Shown piece after piece: positions 31,502 through 40,122 of a stretch of 64,000 bases of DNA. How positions within the stretch are numbered: the first letter of the stretch is position 1; each line of letters opens with the position of its first letter. The notes below the pieces were generated by a model. That model had not been told where the DNA came from. It ran no database searches and was given only the letters and a program-made list of their open reading frames with translations. The translations under genes were made by a program, and so were the position numbers. Source of the DNA: Bacillaceae bacterium IKA-2 (GTDB lineage Bacteria > Bacillota > Bacilli > Bacillales > Anaerobacillaceae); NCBI GenBank assembly GCA_031761875.1, contig CP134492.1, forward strand, positions 1 through 64,000, read 5' to 3'.

Positions 31502-32842
31502 ATGACTGAAAACCAATTAACCGTTCTTATTATAAAATATTTAAAAGAAACAAAAAAGGAATCTTTTCAATTACTTGTTGAAGAATTGCAACCATATGAT
31601 ATTGCTCAATTGTATCGTAACCTACCTCAAAAACACCATTTCAAATTCCTTTTATATTTAGACCCAAAACAAATTGCAGACCTTATTCAAGAACTAGATA
31701 GTGACTTACAAATTGAAATTCTTCATAGACTTGGAATTGAAAAGTCATCAAAGGTCATGGATCTAATGGAAAACGATGACCTTGCTGATTTATTGAGTGA
31801 ACTTTCGGTGGAGAAAATTGAAGAATATTTATCTTCAATGAAGGCTGAAGACTCTACTTATCTTCAAAGTTTAATGAGTTATCCTCCAGAAACTGCTGGT
31901 GGACTGATGACCAACCAGTTTGTATGGATAAAAGATGATTATACCGTTCGGGATGCTGTTGACAAACTAAAATCATTCGCTGAAATGAATCACTCAATCA
32001 ACTATTTATACGTAATAAATGATCTTCAAGAGCTTGTTGGGGTTGTCTCATATAGAGACTTACTTTTAGGAGATATACACGATAAAATAAGCGAAATTAT
32101 GTTTAATCGCGTTATTTCTGTTCCTTTAGAAATGGACCAAGAAGAAGTTGCCCAACTCATCCAGCGATACGACTTTGTTGCTGTTCCTGTTGTAGATAAA
32201 GATGATAAACTTTTGGGAATCGTTACTGTTGACGACGTCATTGATGTTGTTATTCAAGAAGCGAACGAAGATATTGAGAAATTATCAGCTTCTGGTAAAG
32301 ACATTGATTTTCATACAAAAGCTGTTACTGCTTCGGCTCGTCGTTTACCATGGCTTATTTTACTTTTGTTTATTGGATTGCTCTCAGGAAGCATCATTAG
32401 TGGCTTTGAAGATACACTAGGAGAAGTCATCGCTCTTGTATTCTTTATGCCGATGATTGCTGGAATGACAGGAAATACCGGAACACAATCACTAGCGGTA
32501 GTTGTTCGTGGACTTATTGCTCATGATTTAGATAAGAAAACTGTTGTGAAACTTATTTTCCGTGAGTTTGGTGTTGGAATTATTATTGGAATTACATGTG
32601 GTCTGTTAATTGCAATTATTGCTTACGTATGGTTAGGTCCCATCTATTCGTTAATAGTTGGTGGCTCTTTAGTGATTACTTTGATAATCGGAACACTAGC
32701 AGGTACGATTATCCCGCTTGTGTTATATCACTTTGGGATTGACCCTGCAGTTGCATCCGGCCCTTTAATTACGACATTAAATGATATATTTTCATTGTTT
32801 GTTTATTTGGGGTTAGCTACATTATTTTTAGCTTATTTATAA
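31502..32842 (+). CDS. mgtE: Magnesium transporter MgtE
   Basis: 446 residues in the MgtE order: N-terminal superhelical domain (about 1-130), two CBS domains (about 135-255), plug helix, then five membrane helices (about 285-446) with the pore motifs PMIAGMTGNTGTQ and ASGPLITTLNDI. It is a homodimeric Mg2+ channel gated by Mg2+ binding to the cytoplasmic domains. I saw no M-box or other magnesium riboswitch in the 200 bases upstream. Confidence 0.95.
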   Translation: MTENQLTVLIIKYLKETKKESFQLLVEELQPYDIAQLYRNLPQKHHFKFLLYLDPKQIADLIQELDSDLQIEILHRLGIEKSSKVMDLMENDDLADLLSELSVEKIEEYLSSMKAEDSTYLQSLMSYPPETAGGLMTNQFVWIKDDYTVRDAVDKLKSFAEMNHSINYLYVINDLQELVGVVSYRDLLLGDIHDKISEIMFNRVISVPLEMDQEEVAQLIQRYDFVAVPVVDKDDKLLGIVTVDDVIDVVIQEANEDIEKLSASGKDIDFHTKAVTASARRLPWLILLLFIGLLSGSIISGFEDTLGEVIALVFFMPMIAGMTGNTGTQSLAVVVRGLIAHDLDKKTVVKLIFREFGVGIIIGITCGLLIAIIAYVWLGPIYSLIVGGSLVITLIIGTLAGTIIPLVLYHFGIDPAVASGPLITTLNDIFSLFVYLGLATLFLAYL

Positions 32843-32990
32843 CTTTTTGCTTAGCAGTAACTAATAGTGAAAATACTTCGCTTATATTGCTGTTGCTGCT
32901 GCTACTGCTGCTGTAACGACAATAATCGTCATTCGGAAAGAACATTTCAATAATAATATGACAAAATATTTCCCAGGAAAACTAAATTTA

Positions 32991-33042
32991 TGAAAAAAAG
33001 ACAAAAGTCGAGCTTTTTTCACTCGACTTTTGTCTTTTTTGT
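32991..33042. terminator. Bidirectional terminator between mgtE and rsiX
   Basis: A 19-bp inverted repeat (AAAAAAGACAAAAGTCGAG with its complement) around a 9-base loop, with A/T tracts on both sides. It serves the rsiX transcript on the minus strand and probably mgtE. Confidence 0.9.
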
Positions 33043-33060
33043 TTTCGTTTTCCTATTAAT

Positions 33061-34272
33061 TTATCTGATAAAGTTAATGAATTCAGGGATTCTAATTACA
33101 TCATCGCTTATATATGGACCAATTTGTTCAATTTCGACTCCCTCAAATTGGATAAACTGCATACCAAAATCCTTTGCCGTAAACATGATTGCTTCTAACA
33201 TAATTAGATATTCAAGTTTATTTTCAACGATAACTCCTTCTGCAAACGTAATCGTCGCTGTATCTTCAGTTTGGTCAATATTTGTAATAACGACTTCCTC
33301 TGGAATAGAAGCTTGATAGCCTTTTTCGATATTCCCGCTTTTCATTAATTCTAATGTTTCTGGAAAGCTTGTTTCACCTTCTGTGCTACGAGGCGCTTCA
33401 ACGGTTCTACCTCTTACTAAAAACTGATGCTTAGTATTACTTTCAAATAAATAGTAGCCACGATTAATGTCAAGAATATCTAACTGATAGAACAGACCTG
33501 TCTGCCCCCAGTTAACACCTGGCTCTCCATCAGAAGTAAACCGAATTGCATTATAACCTAAAGACGCAAACGTTTCTTTTAAAGCAAGTTTATAGAGACT
33601 GTCTTCTGATGAAGATAACCTTTCCAAACTTCGAGCTGGAACATCAATTACTACAGTACTTCCCTCTTCCGTAATTGAATTTATTTGAATAGCTGGGAAA
33701 ACCCCGATACCCCAATGCTCTCCATTAAAATTATTTTTTACTTCGATAAAATTATCTAGCTTAGATGTTCCTTGTCCTTGAAAGCTAACCGGAACGACAA
33801 TTTCCCCTGTCGCGTAAGAAGCCGGAACAGAGATTGTTAGCAAATTTTCACCTAATTGACCTTCCTCGAATGGTTGCGTAGCACTTAGGTAATTATTATC
33901 AATACTATTATCGGTACCCCATTGGTCTGCAACCGATTCAGTTCGTGCTGTATCTGCTTTCTCATCACTTGGATATTCGCTAACTTCCATCATAATGCCC
34001 GCTTCTCCGTCCGAATCTTCTAATGTAAAGTTTTCTTCATTATTTAAGAAAGGTGGGACTATAAGCATTAATAAAAAGAACACAGCTGCAATGGCAACAG
34101 ATGGCAAAAACCAATTTTTCCTTTTTTGAAGTTTCGATTTCATCTGATCTTCTTGTAGTTTTTCCTGAATACGTGCATAAAGAACATCTTTATCTTGTTT
34201 ATCTTCCACTTTAGGCATTTTTTTCAGTTGGTCTTCAATTATTTTTTGATTCCATTTAGATGGCTGCTTCAT
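33061..34272 (-). CDS. rsiX: Anti-sigma factor RsiX-like
   Basis: 403 residues. A cytoplasmic N-terminal part (about 1-60; KWNQKIIEDQLKKMPKVEDKQ) is followed by one membrane helix (FLPSVAIAAVFFLLMLIVPP, about 65-85) and a large extracytoplasmic domain. The N-terminus, overall architecture and late segment IMLEAIMFTAKDFGMQFIQF resemble B. subtilis RsiX. It should bind SigX and release it under envelope stress. The ATG at 34272 has AAGGAGGTG 6 bases upstream and overlaps the sigX stop (ATGA). Ends at the terminator 32991-33042. Confidence 0.88.
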   Translation of the reverse strand: MKQPSKWNQKIIEDQLKKMPKVEDKQDKDVLYARIQEKLQEDQMKSKLQKRKNWFLPSVAIAAVFFLLMLIVPPFLNNEENFTLEDSDGEAGIMMEVSEYPSDEKADTARTESVADQWGTDNSIDNNYLSATQPFEEGQLGENLLTISVPASYATGEIVVPVSFQGQGTSKLDNFIEVKNNFNGEHWGIGVFPAIQINSITEEGSTVVIDVPARSLERLSSSEDSLYKLALKETFASLGYNAIRFTSDGEPGVNWGQTGLFYQLDILDINRGYYLFESNTKHQFLVRGRTVEAPRSTEGETSFPETLELMKSGNIEKGYQASIPEEVVITNIDQTEDTATITFAEGVIVENKLEYLIMLEAIMFTAKDFGMQFIQFEGVEIEQIGPYISDDVIRIPEFINFIR

Positions 34273-34811
34273 CTTCCCACCTCCTTCAAATCTGATTGGT
34301 CTTCTGTGCTGAGAAGTTCTTTTAAGGCTTTTATTGCTCGATGCTGCGTCGTTTTTACTTTGCTTTCTGTCCACCCTAAAACAGTTGCCGTCTCGCTAAT
34401 AGAGAGGGATTCAATATATCTTAAAATAATTACTTGTTGTTGGTCTAGAGAACATTTTCCAAGCATTTGGTAGACTTCTTTCATTTCTTCTTTTTCGACA
34501 ATGATCTCATCAGGCAGCGGGTTCTCATCACGGATTTGATGTTCTTTCTCTGAGAGGTCAAATAACCCTAAAAATTTACGCTTTTTCCGATTCTGACTGC
34601 GAATCCAATCAACACCTACATGTCTCGCTATCGAATACAACCATGTTTTTTCACTACTATCTCCTTTAAAGGATGAGTAGGAATTCAGCACTTTTATATA
34701 TACTTCTTGCACAAGTTCCTCAGCTATTTGTCTATTGCGAACCATATAAAACAAAAACTGAAATAATGAATGGTGGTAAGTTTCATACAAGCGTTCAAAT
34801 TCATCATTCAC
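34269..34811 (-). CDS. sigX: ECF sigma factor SigX-like
   Basis: 180 residues. Region 2 (FLFYMVRNRQIAEELVQEVYIKVLNSY..KTWLYSIARHVGVDWIRSQNRKK) and region 4 (DQQQVIILRYIESLSISETATVLGWTESKVKTTQHRAIKAL) of an extracytoplasmic-function sigma factor, with a longer basic linker typical of SigX. It controls cell-surface genes in Bacillus. It is coupled to rsiX by a 4-base overlap, and an autoregulatory-type promoter lies upstream. Confidence 0.9.
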   Translation of the reverse strand: MNDEFERLYETYHHSLFQFLFYMVRNRQIAEELVQEVYIKVLNSYSSFKGDSSEKTWLYSIARHVGVDWIRSQNRKKRKFLGLFDLSEKEHQIRDENPLPDEIIVEKEEMKEVYQMLGKCSLDQQQVIILRYIESLSISETATVLGWTESKVKTTQHRAIKALKELLSTEDQSDLKEVGR

Positions 34812-34834
34812 CTCTTGCTTCCCCCTTATTAAAA

Positions 34835-34862
34835 TAGTCGTTTTTTAAAAAGAATAGTTACA
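34835..34862 (-). promoter_or_regulatory. ECF-type autoregulatory promoter of sigX
   Basis: Minus strand: TGTAAC, 16 bases, CGACTA. This matches the SigX/SigW type (TGtAAC-N16-17-CGaC), 24 bases before the sigX start codon. Confidence 0.8.
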
Positions 34863-34969
34863 GAACAATCGTCAAAAAGGTTGAAATTTATCTCTTTAAA
34901 CATTCTTCGGGCAATTAAATTATTTCAAACTTGATCATACTACTACCTTACTTTTTATTATACCTTTTA

Positions 34970-35010
34970 CAACAGAAAAAGACTGTCAAGAAAATATCAA
35001 CAGTCTGTGA
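34970..35010 (-). terminator. Terminator after gbsR
   Basis: Minus strand: AGACTGT, 13-base loop, ACAGTCT followed by TTTTCTGTTG, 60 bases after the gbsR stop. Confidence 0.75.
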
Positions 35011-35064
35011 CAAAATTAAAATTTTTGCAATGAGAATTTTTCGGTCAGCTTTTAAGCTGGAAAC

Positions 35065-35622
35065 TTATTTTGGTTCATGCTTTGGAACGATATTAAATAT
35101 TTCTCCTGTTTCGAATAATGATATAACACCATCTAACCACTTATAATATCCTTCTGCATGAACTAGTTTATTTAAATCACATTCAATCAGTTTTTTTATT
35201 TCTTCATTAGTTGTTTTTTCAGCTAGCGTTTTTAACATTTGTTTTGTTTCTTGGACGGCAATTGTATTTTTCTCTGTTGCATTTCTCCAACGGTTAATAA
35301 ATATATCGGAAAATGATTTATACCAATCCTCTTCAGTTTTATATAAATCCTTTCTAACTCCTTTTTCCCAAACTCTCTCAACCATATTAGCCTCTAACAA
35401 AAGCCTGATTCCTGTACTCATGCTCGTCTTACTCATCCCGAGCGCTTCACCCATATCATCTAAGGTCATTGCGTCTTTCGCAAAATATACTGTCCCGTAT
35501 AATCGTCCAACAGAATGGGGAATATCATATAAATAGATGTTTTTTGCGACTTGATTAATAAAACGATCTCTCGCTATTTTTAATTCTTTAAAATCAGTGT
35601 GTTCGTTTTTTTCATTTTCCAT
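35065..35622 (-). CDS. gbsR: GbsR/OpcR-type transcriptional repressor
   Basis: 185 residues. A MarR-like winged helix (TLDDMGEALGMSKTSMSTGIRLLLEANMV) with a C-terminal helical region (RWRNATEKNTIAVQETKQMLKTL) as in GbsR, the choline-sensing repressor, and OpcR. It is divergent from the opuA operon across 335 bases, so control of compatible-solute import is likely. GbsR and OpcR cannot be told apart without a tree. Confidence 0.85.
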   Translation of the reverse strand: MENEKNEHTDFKELKIARDRFINQVAKNIYLYDIPHSVGRLYGTVYFAKDAMTLDDMGEALGMSKTSMSTGIRLLLEANMVERVWEKGVRKDLYKTEEDWYKSFSDIFINRWRNATEKNTIAVQETKQMLKTLAEKTTNEEIKKLIECDLNKLVHAEGYYKWLDGVISLFETGEIFNIVPKHEPK

Positions 35623-35957
35623 AATACTTCTCCTACCTCTAAATAGTTCTATATGTTAGTTTATCAAACAGATTCAAAAGTGGAAAGTTGCTGCCTCCAC
35701 CGATATATAGAGAATGTCTTAGTATTTATAAGTATACACTATATTTCATTCGTACAGTTTTTTCTGTACGTGCCATACGTTCGTTTTTAAAAGAATATAC
35801 AGTTTGTATAAAATATAAATAAAGTCTAAAGTATAACAAGCGATACTACGTACGGATTACCGAATAAGTAAATAGGTACTTTAATCGTTTGTTAAATATG
35901 TAAAAAAAGTTGTTTTTCCGTAACAACGACATTCTTATCAGAATTGAGGTGTAATCA
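35623..35957. other. Divergent control region gbsR / opuA
   Basis: 335 AT-rich bases. It contains the perfect dyad CGTACAG-TTTTTT-CTGTACG (35751-35770), a good candidate operator, and a second TACGTACGG stretch near 35850. Long leaders are usual for osmoregulated transport operons. No gene is seen. Confidence 0.55.
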
Positions 35958-37178
35958 GTGTCAAAAATCAAAGTTGAAGGCTTGACAAAAGTTTTTGGTA
36001 AAAAGCCAAAAAAAGCATTAGAGCTTTTAAAGAAAAACGTATCAAAAGATGAAATTTTAAAACAAACTGGAATGACTGTTGGTGTTAATCAAGCTGACTT
36101 TGAAGTTCAAGATGGAGAAACATTCGTGATTATGGGGTTATCAGGAAGTGGAAAATCTACATTAGTCCGACTCCTTAACCGTTTAATTGAACCAACAACC
36201 GGCAGTGTTTGGATAGATGGTGTTGATTTAGCCGTCATGGGTGAAAAAGAACTTCGAGACGTTCGCCGTAAAAAGTTAAGTATGGTATTTCAAAACTTCG
36301 GTTTATTCCCATTTCGGACTGTACTTGAAAATGTTGAATACGGGCTTGAAGTACAAGGTGTTGATAAACAGAAAAGAGGAGAAAAAGCTCAAACGTCACT
36401 TGAACTTGTAGGCCTTAAAGGGTATGAGGATAAATATCCTAGCGAGCTTTCAGGTGGAATGCAGCAACGTGTTGGTTTAGCAAGAGCCTTAGCAAATGAC
36501 CCAGATGTTCTCCTTATGGATGAAGCATTTTCCGCTTTAGATCCGTTAATTCGCAAGGACATGCAAGATGAGCTCCTAGATTTACAGCAAAAAATGAAAA
36601 AAACTATTATTTTTATTACTCACGATTTAGACGAAGCTCTTCGAATCGGTGACAGAATTACGATTATGAAAGGTGGTTCAATTGTTCAAATTGGAACACC
36701 TGAAGATATTTTAACAAATCCTGAAAATGACTATGTAGAAAGATTTGTTGAGGATGTCGATCGCTCGAAAGTTTTTACAGCACGACACGTCATGAAACGA
36801 CCAGAAACTGTCAATGCTGAAAAAGATGGTCCTCGTGTAGCATTGCAACGCATGAAAGATACAGGAATCTCTACCCTATTTGTAACAAATCGTAAAAAAG
36901 AGCTCCTAGGAGTAGTTAATGCCGAGGACGTAGCTAAAGCTATTAAAGAAAATAGCAGTTTATTAGCCATTTTAGAAGAGAATGTTCCAACGGTACAATC
37001 TGATACACCATTACATGATTTATTTGATCTTGTTTCAACAACCCAAATTCCTGTTGCTGTTGTTGATGACAAAATTTTAAAAGGAATTATTATTCGCGGC
37101 GCAGTTCTAGCAGCCTTGTCGACATCAAGTCAGGAGGGTAACAGTAATGAATCTAATACCACGCCTTCCACTAGCTGA
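35958..37178 (+). CDS. opuAA: Glycine betaine ABC transporter ATP-binding protein OpuAA
   Basis: 406 residues. Walker A GLSGSGKST, signature LSGGMQQRVGLARAL, Walker B VLLMDEAFSALD and H-switch ITHDLDEAL, preceded by the QAT-family N-terminal extension (KKPKKALELLKKNVSKDEIL). The C-terminal third holds two CBS domains (about 275-390), which sense ionic strength in OpuA. Starts with GTG at 35958 after GAGGTG. Overlaps opuAB by 32 bases. Confidence 0.94.
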   Translation: MSKIKVEGLTKVFGKKPKKALELLKKNVSKDEILKQTGMTVGVNQADFEVQDGETFVIMGLSGSGKSTLVRLLNRLIEPTTGSVWIDGVDLAVMGEKELRDVRRKKLSMVFQNFGLFPFRTVLENVEYGLEVQGVDKQKRGEKAQTSLELVGLKGYEDKYPSELSGGMQQRVGLARALANDPDVLLMDEAFSALDPLIRKDMQDELLDLQQKMKKTIIFITHDLDEALRIGDRITIMKGGSIVQIGTPEDILTNPENDYVERFVEDVDRSKVFTARHVMKRPETVNAEKDGPRVALQRMKDTGISTLFVTNRKKELLGVVNAEDVAKAIKENSSLLAILEENVPTVQSDTPLHDLFDLVSTTQIPVAVVDDKILKGIIIRGAVLAALSTSSQEGNSNESNTTPSTS

Positions 37179-37989
37179 AGGAATTGATTTATTCGTTGAT
37201 TGGTTAAAAAGTATTGATGGTTTATTTGATGTACCAAAAGATACGATTGCATTTATGGTTTCGAATTTAAGTGACGGATTAGCCCTAATCCCTGAATTTA
37301 TCTTTATTATATTAATTACTGCTTTAGCGTTTTTTGCAACTAAGAAGAAAATTGGTTTGCCAGTCTTTGTTTTCTTCGGGCTATTTCTGATTCAAAACTT
37401 AGGGTATTGGGGCGATATGCTGTTGACACTATCACTCGTCTTAACATCTGCATTTATTTCTATTGTAGTAGGAATTCCAATTGGAATTTTGATGGCTAGA
37501 AATAAAACAACAGAAAATATTGTTATTCCGATATTAGATTTCATGCAGACAATGCCAGCCTTTGTTTACCTAATACCAGCTGTTGTTTTCTTCGGTATTG
37601 GTATGGTCCCCGGTGTTATCGCCTCTGTTATTTTTGCGATGCCACCAACAGTTAGACTAACAAACTTAGGAATACGCCAAGTGTCAACTGAGCTAATTGA
37701 AGCGGCTGATGCCTTTGGTTCTACTCCAATGCAAAAATTATTAAAGGTACAACTACCAATGGCAAAGAAAACTATCATGGCTGGTGTAAACCAAAGTATT
37801 ATGTTAGCATTGTCGATGGTTGTTATTGCTTCGATGATTGGTGCATCTGGTCTTGGAACTAAAGTCTATTATGCTGTTGGGCGTAATGACGCTGGTGGTG
37901 GTTTCGAAGCTGGGATTGCCCTAGTAATTGTAGCGATTATTCTTGATCGTTTAACACAAAGCTTTAATCGCCAAAAAGGCGAAGCATAA
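37147..37989 (+). CDS. opuAB: Glycine betaine ABC transporter permease OpuAB
   Basis: 280 residues with about 7-8 membrane helices and the EAA loop ELIEAADAFGSTPMQKLLKV. It forms the channel of the importer. ATG at 37147 has AGGAGGG 8 bases upstream, inside the end of opuAA. A repeat-bearing gap of 187 bases separates it from the binding protein gene. Confidence 0.94.
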   Translation: MNLIPRLPLAEGIDLFVDWLKSIDGLFDVPKDTIAFMVSNLSDGLALIPEFIFIILITALAFFATKKKIGLPVFVFFGLFLIQNLGYWGDMLLTLSLVLTSAFISIVVGIPIGILMARNKTTENIVIPILDFMQTMPAFVYLIPAVVFFGIGMVPGVIASVIFAMPPTVRLTNLGIRQVSTELIEAADAFGSTPMQKLLKVQLPMAKKTIMAGVNQSIMLALSMVVIASMIGASGLGTKVYYAVGRNDAGGGFEAGIALVIVAIILDRLTQSFNRQKGEA

Positions 37990-38014
37990 TCCGAGGAGCT
38001 AGACAATCCTTTGA

Positions 38015-38090
38015 GGTGTCAGACACCATTAATTGGTGCCCATCCCTAAAGGATAAATTCACGAATTGTCTTGTTTTGGTGTCAGACACC
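38015..38090. repeat. Pair of GGTGTCAGACACC palindromes between opuAB and opuAC
   Basis: The 13-base odd palindrome GGTGTCAGACACC occurs at 38015-38027 and 38078-38090, 63 bases apart. The same palindrome with a central T occurs twice at 45385-45500. The flanks differ. Confidence 0.75.
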
Positions 38091-38176
38091 AAAACCCAAG
38101 ACAAGCATTCAATATTATTTTTCACTCTTTTTTAAAAAAAGGGATAATATAAATAGATAGAAGGAGCGGGTCAAGA

Positions 38177-39109
38177 ATGAAGAAATATTTCAAAAGATTT
38201 AGTGTAGTAGCAGGTTTATCATTAGCACTACTTGCTGCAGGTTGTGGAACAAATGAGGAAAATACATCAGAAACACCAACTGATGAAGAAAATGGAGCTT
38301 CTGAGGAAGTAGTTGGCTCTGTTGGCGAACAGTTAGATTATACAATTACTGGTATTGATGCAGGTGCTGGACTTATGGCTGCGACTGAAAGTGTGCTTGA
38401 AGAGTATGCCTTAGAAGGCTATACACTGCTAGCTAGTTCTGATGCTGCAATGACAGCTGCATTAGCAGCTGCTTATGAAAATGAAGAGCCAATCGTCGTG
38501 ACTGGTTGGACACCTCATTGGAAGTTTGCTAAGTACGACCTTAAATATTTAGAAGATCCTAAAGGCATTTTTGGAGCTTCTGAAACGATTAACACAATTG
38601 CTCGCCTTGGACTTGACGAGGATCACCCTTCCGCTTACGAAGTGTTAGACAACTTCTTCTGGGAGCAAGATGATATGGGCGAAATTATGATTGCTGTAAA
38701 CGAGGGCGCTGACCCTGTTGATGCTGCTGCTGATTGGGTTGCTAATAACCAAGATACGGTTTCTACTTGGACTGACGGTGTTGCTGAAGTAGATGGCGAC
38801 GAGTTTACATTAGCTTTTGTTGCTTGGGATTCTGAAATTGCTTCAACTCACATGATTGCTAAAGTTCTTGAAGATATCGGTTATAACGTTAATTTAGTCT
38901 CACTTAATGGAGCACATATGTGGACTGCTGTCTCAACTGGAGATGCTGATGCAATTGTAGCTGCTTGGTTACCACTTACACATGCGACATATTATGAAGA
39001 TTATGAAGGCGAATTTGTTGACTTAGGTCCAAACTTAGAAGGTGCTGGAATTGGTTTAGTCGTTCCTGCATACATGGATATTGACTCAATTGAAGACTTA
39101 AATAATTAA
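38177..39109 (+). CDS. opuAC: Glycine betaine-binding lipoprotein OpuAC
   Basis: 310 residues. Lipobox LLAAGC (cysteine 23) after a short signal peptide, then a very acidic linker and the OpuAC fold. The tryptophans that form the betaine-binding cage are visible in VVTGWTPHWKFAKYDLKYL, AFVAWDSEIAS and IVAAWLPLTH. Captures betaine or proline betaine and hands it to OpuAB. The strongly acidic mature protein suits a saline or alkaline setting. Strong terminator follows. Confidence 0.93.
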   Translation: MKKYFKRFSVVAGLSLALLAAGCGTNEENTSETPTDEENGASEEVVGSVGEQLDYTITGIDAGAGLMAATESVLEEYALEGYTLLASSDAAMTAALAAAYENEEPIVVTGWTPHWKFAKYDLKYLEDPKGIFGASETINTIARLGLDEDHPSAYEVLDNFFWEQDDMGEIMIAVNEGADPVDAAADWVANNQDTVSTWTDGVAEVDGDEFTLAFVAWDSEIASTHMIAKVLEDIGYNVNLVSLNGAHMWTAVSTGDADAIVAAWLPLTHATYYEDYEGEFVDLGPNLEGAGIGLVVPAYMDIDSIEDLNN

Positions 39110-39120
39110 ATAATAAAATA

Positions 39121-39152
39121 ATAAAAGGGCTGCTCCGGCAGCCCTTTTTTAT
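39121..39152 (+). terminator. Terminator after opuAC
   Basis: AAAAGGGCTGC, tetraloop TCCG, GCAGCCCTTTT then TTATTTT. Ends the opuA operon. Confidence 0.93.
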
Positions 39153-39192
39153 TTTGAATTAAGAAAATATAACTATTATAAATTGAAATGAT

Positions 39193-39247
39193 GGCTAGCT
39201 TCAGGTACCTAACGTCTCGATCACTTCAGACAGCGCTTCTGCTTTTC
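39193..39247 (-). repeat. Short form of the GAAAAGC...AGCTAGAC repeat, degenerate
   Basis: On the minus strand 55 bases begin GAAAAGCAGAAGCGC and end CTGAAGCTAGCC, matching both ends of the family at 56579 and 63642 with differences. The gap 39110-39327 holds only this and the opuA terminator. Confidence 0.5.
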
Positions 39248-39327
39248 GGTTCTCTAGTTCCAAGACACATCAATGAGTTACTTCTTAGCAGGTATTGGGA
39301 CGAGTAACCGCAGGAGCACCGCCTAGA

Positions 39328-39972
39328 TCATCCCGCTTTTTTCCTAGCAAGCTTTTGCTTTACCTTTTTTGATAATTGCGAGTCCAAGATAGTTGTTAAG
39401 AGAAAGCTTATTAAAATACCATGCAAGATTACACCGAAAATCGTCAGCAAAATGATAATCCCTTTTCCTATTAAAGTGGTGGGCATTACTGATGTATAAC
39501 CAAAAAAAACTAACGAAGCCACACCACCTATAAATGCATCCCAATAAGATGTAATGCCAGGCTCAAAAACATATAACGGGATAATAGCTAAAAATATAAA
39601 TAACATGCTCAATGGAATAAAATAACTAAAACGAAGCTTCTTTAACTTATTTATTAGCGGCTTTGTATAATATTTTGTAATTACTTTTAAGCGCATCAAA
39701 TGAAGAATTCGCGCTGTTCTGGCGAGTTGAAATACTGCATCGAGAGGGATAAGTGCGATAATGATAAACGGATTGTGTTTTATGAATTGAATTTTGTTAG
39801 TAGAAACCGTTAATCTATAAACAAAATCAATAAAAAAGACGAGCCAAGTCCCCCAGATGACATAATCATTATAACCACTTTTATACCATATAGTTGCAAC
39901 TGAGCACACTGCAAGTAAAACCATTACACCTTCATATGCGAATACAGTATTTTCCTTAATCTGTTTTATCAT
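39328..39972 (-). CDS. Voltage-gated channel-like membrane protein with degenerate filter
   Basis: 214 residues with about six membrane helices in the layout of a small potassium channel. The fourth helix region carries regularly spaced arginines (LARTARILHLMRLKVI, about residues 85-100). Where the selectivity filter TxGYGD is expected, before the last helix, the sequence is LVFFGYTSVMPTT: the GY and the following P-T-T are kept but the filter glycine-aspartate is lost. Ion selectivity is therefore uncertain. ATG at 39972 has GGAGGG 7 bases upstream. No operon partner. Confidence 0.65.
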   Translation of the reverse strand: MIKQIKENTVFAYEGVMVLLAVCSVATIWYKSGYNDYVIWGTWLVFFIDFVYRLTVSTNKIQFIKHNPFIIIALIPLDAVFQLARTARILHLMRLKVITKYYTKPLINKLKKLRFSYFIPLSMLFIFLAIIPLYVFEPGITSYWDAFIGGVASLVFFGYTSVMPTTLIGKGIIILLTIFGVILHGILISFLLTTILDSQLSKKVKQKLARKKAG

Positions 39973-40079
39973 CGGTAACCCTCCTCTCTCAAATTCTAAC
40001 TTTAGTAATGGTAACATAATTTTAGAGAGTTTTTACTTTAGATGTAGAATTTTTGACTTTAAGCTATCTCAATACATTA

Positions 40080-40106
40080 AAAAAGACTCACCCGAGGGCA
40101 AGCCGT
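40080..40106 (-). terminator. Possible terminator after the ice-binding-domain gene
   Basis: Minus strand: GGCTTGCCC and GGGTGAGTC pair with several G-U pairs, followed by TTTTTT. Confidence 0.5.
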
Positions 40107-40122
40107 ATTCATTAATCTAAAT

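Noticed and set aside
32889-32916. CTG-type triplet run after mgtE as a coding remnant or regulatory repeat
   Set aside because: It is short (about 28 bases), imperfect and outside any supported gene; it is not enough for a claim.
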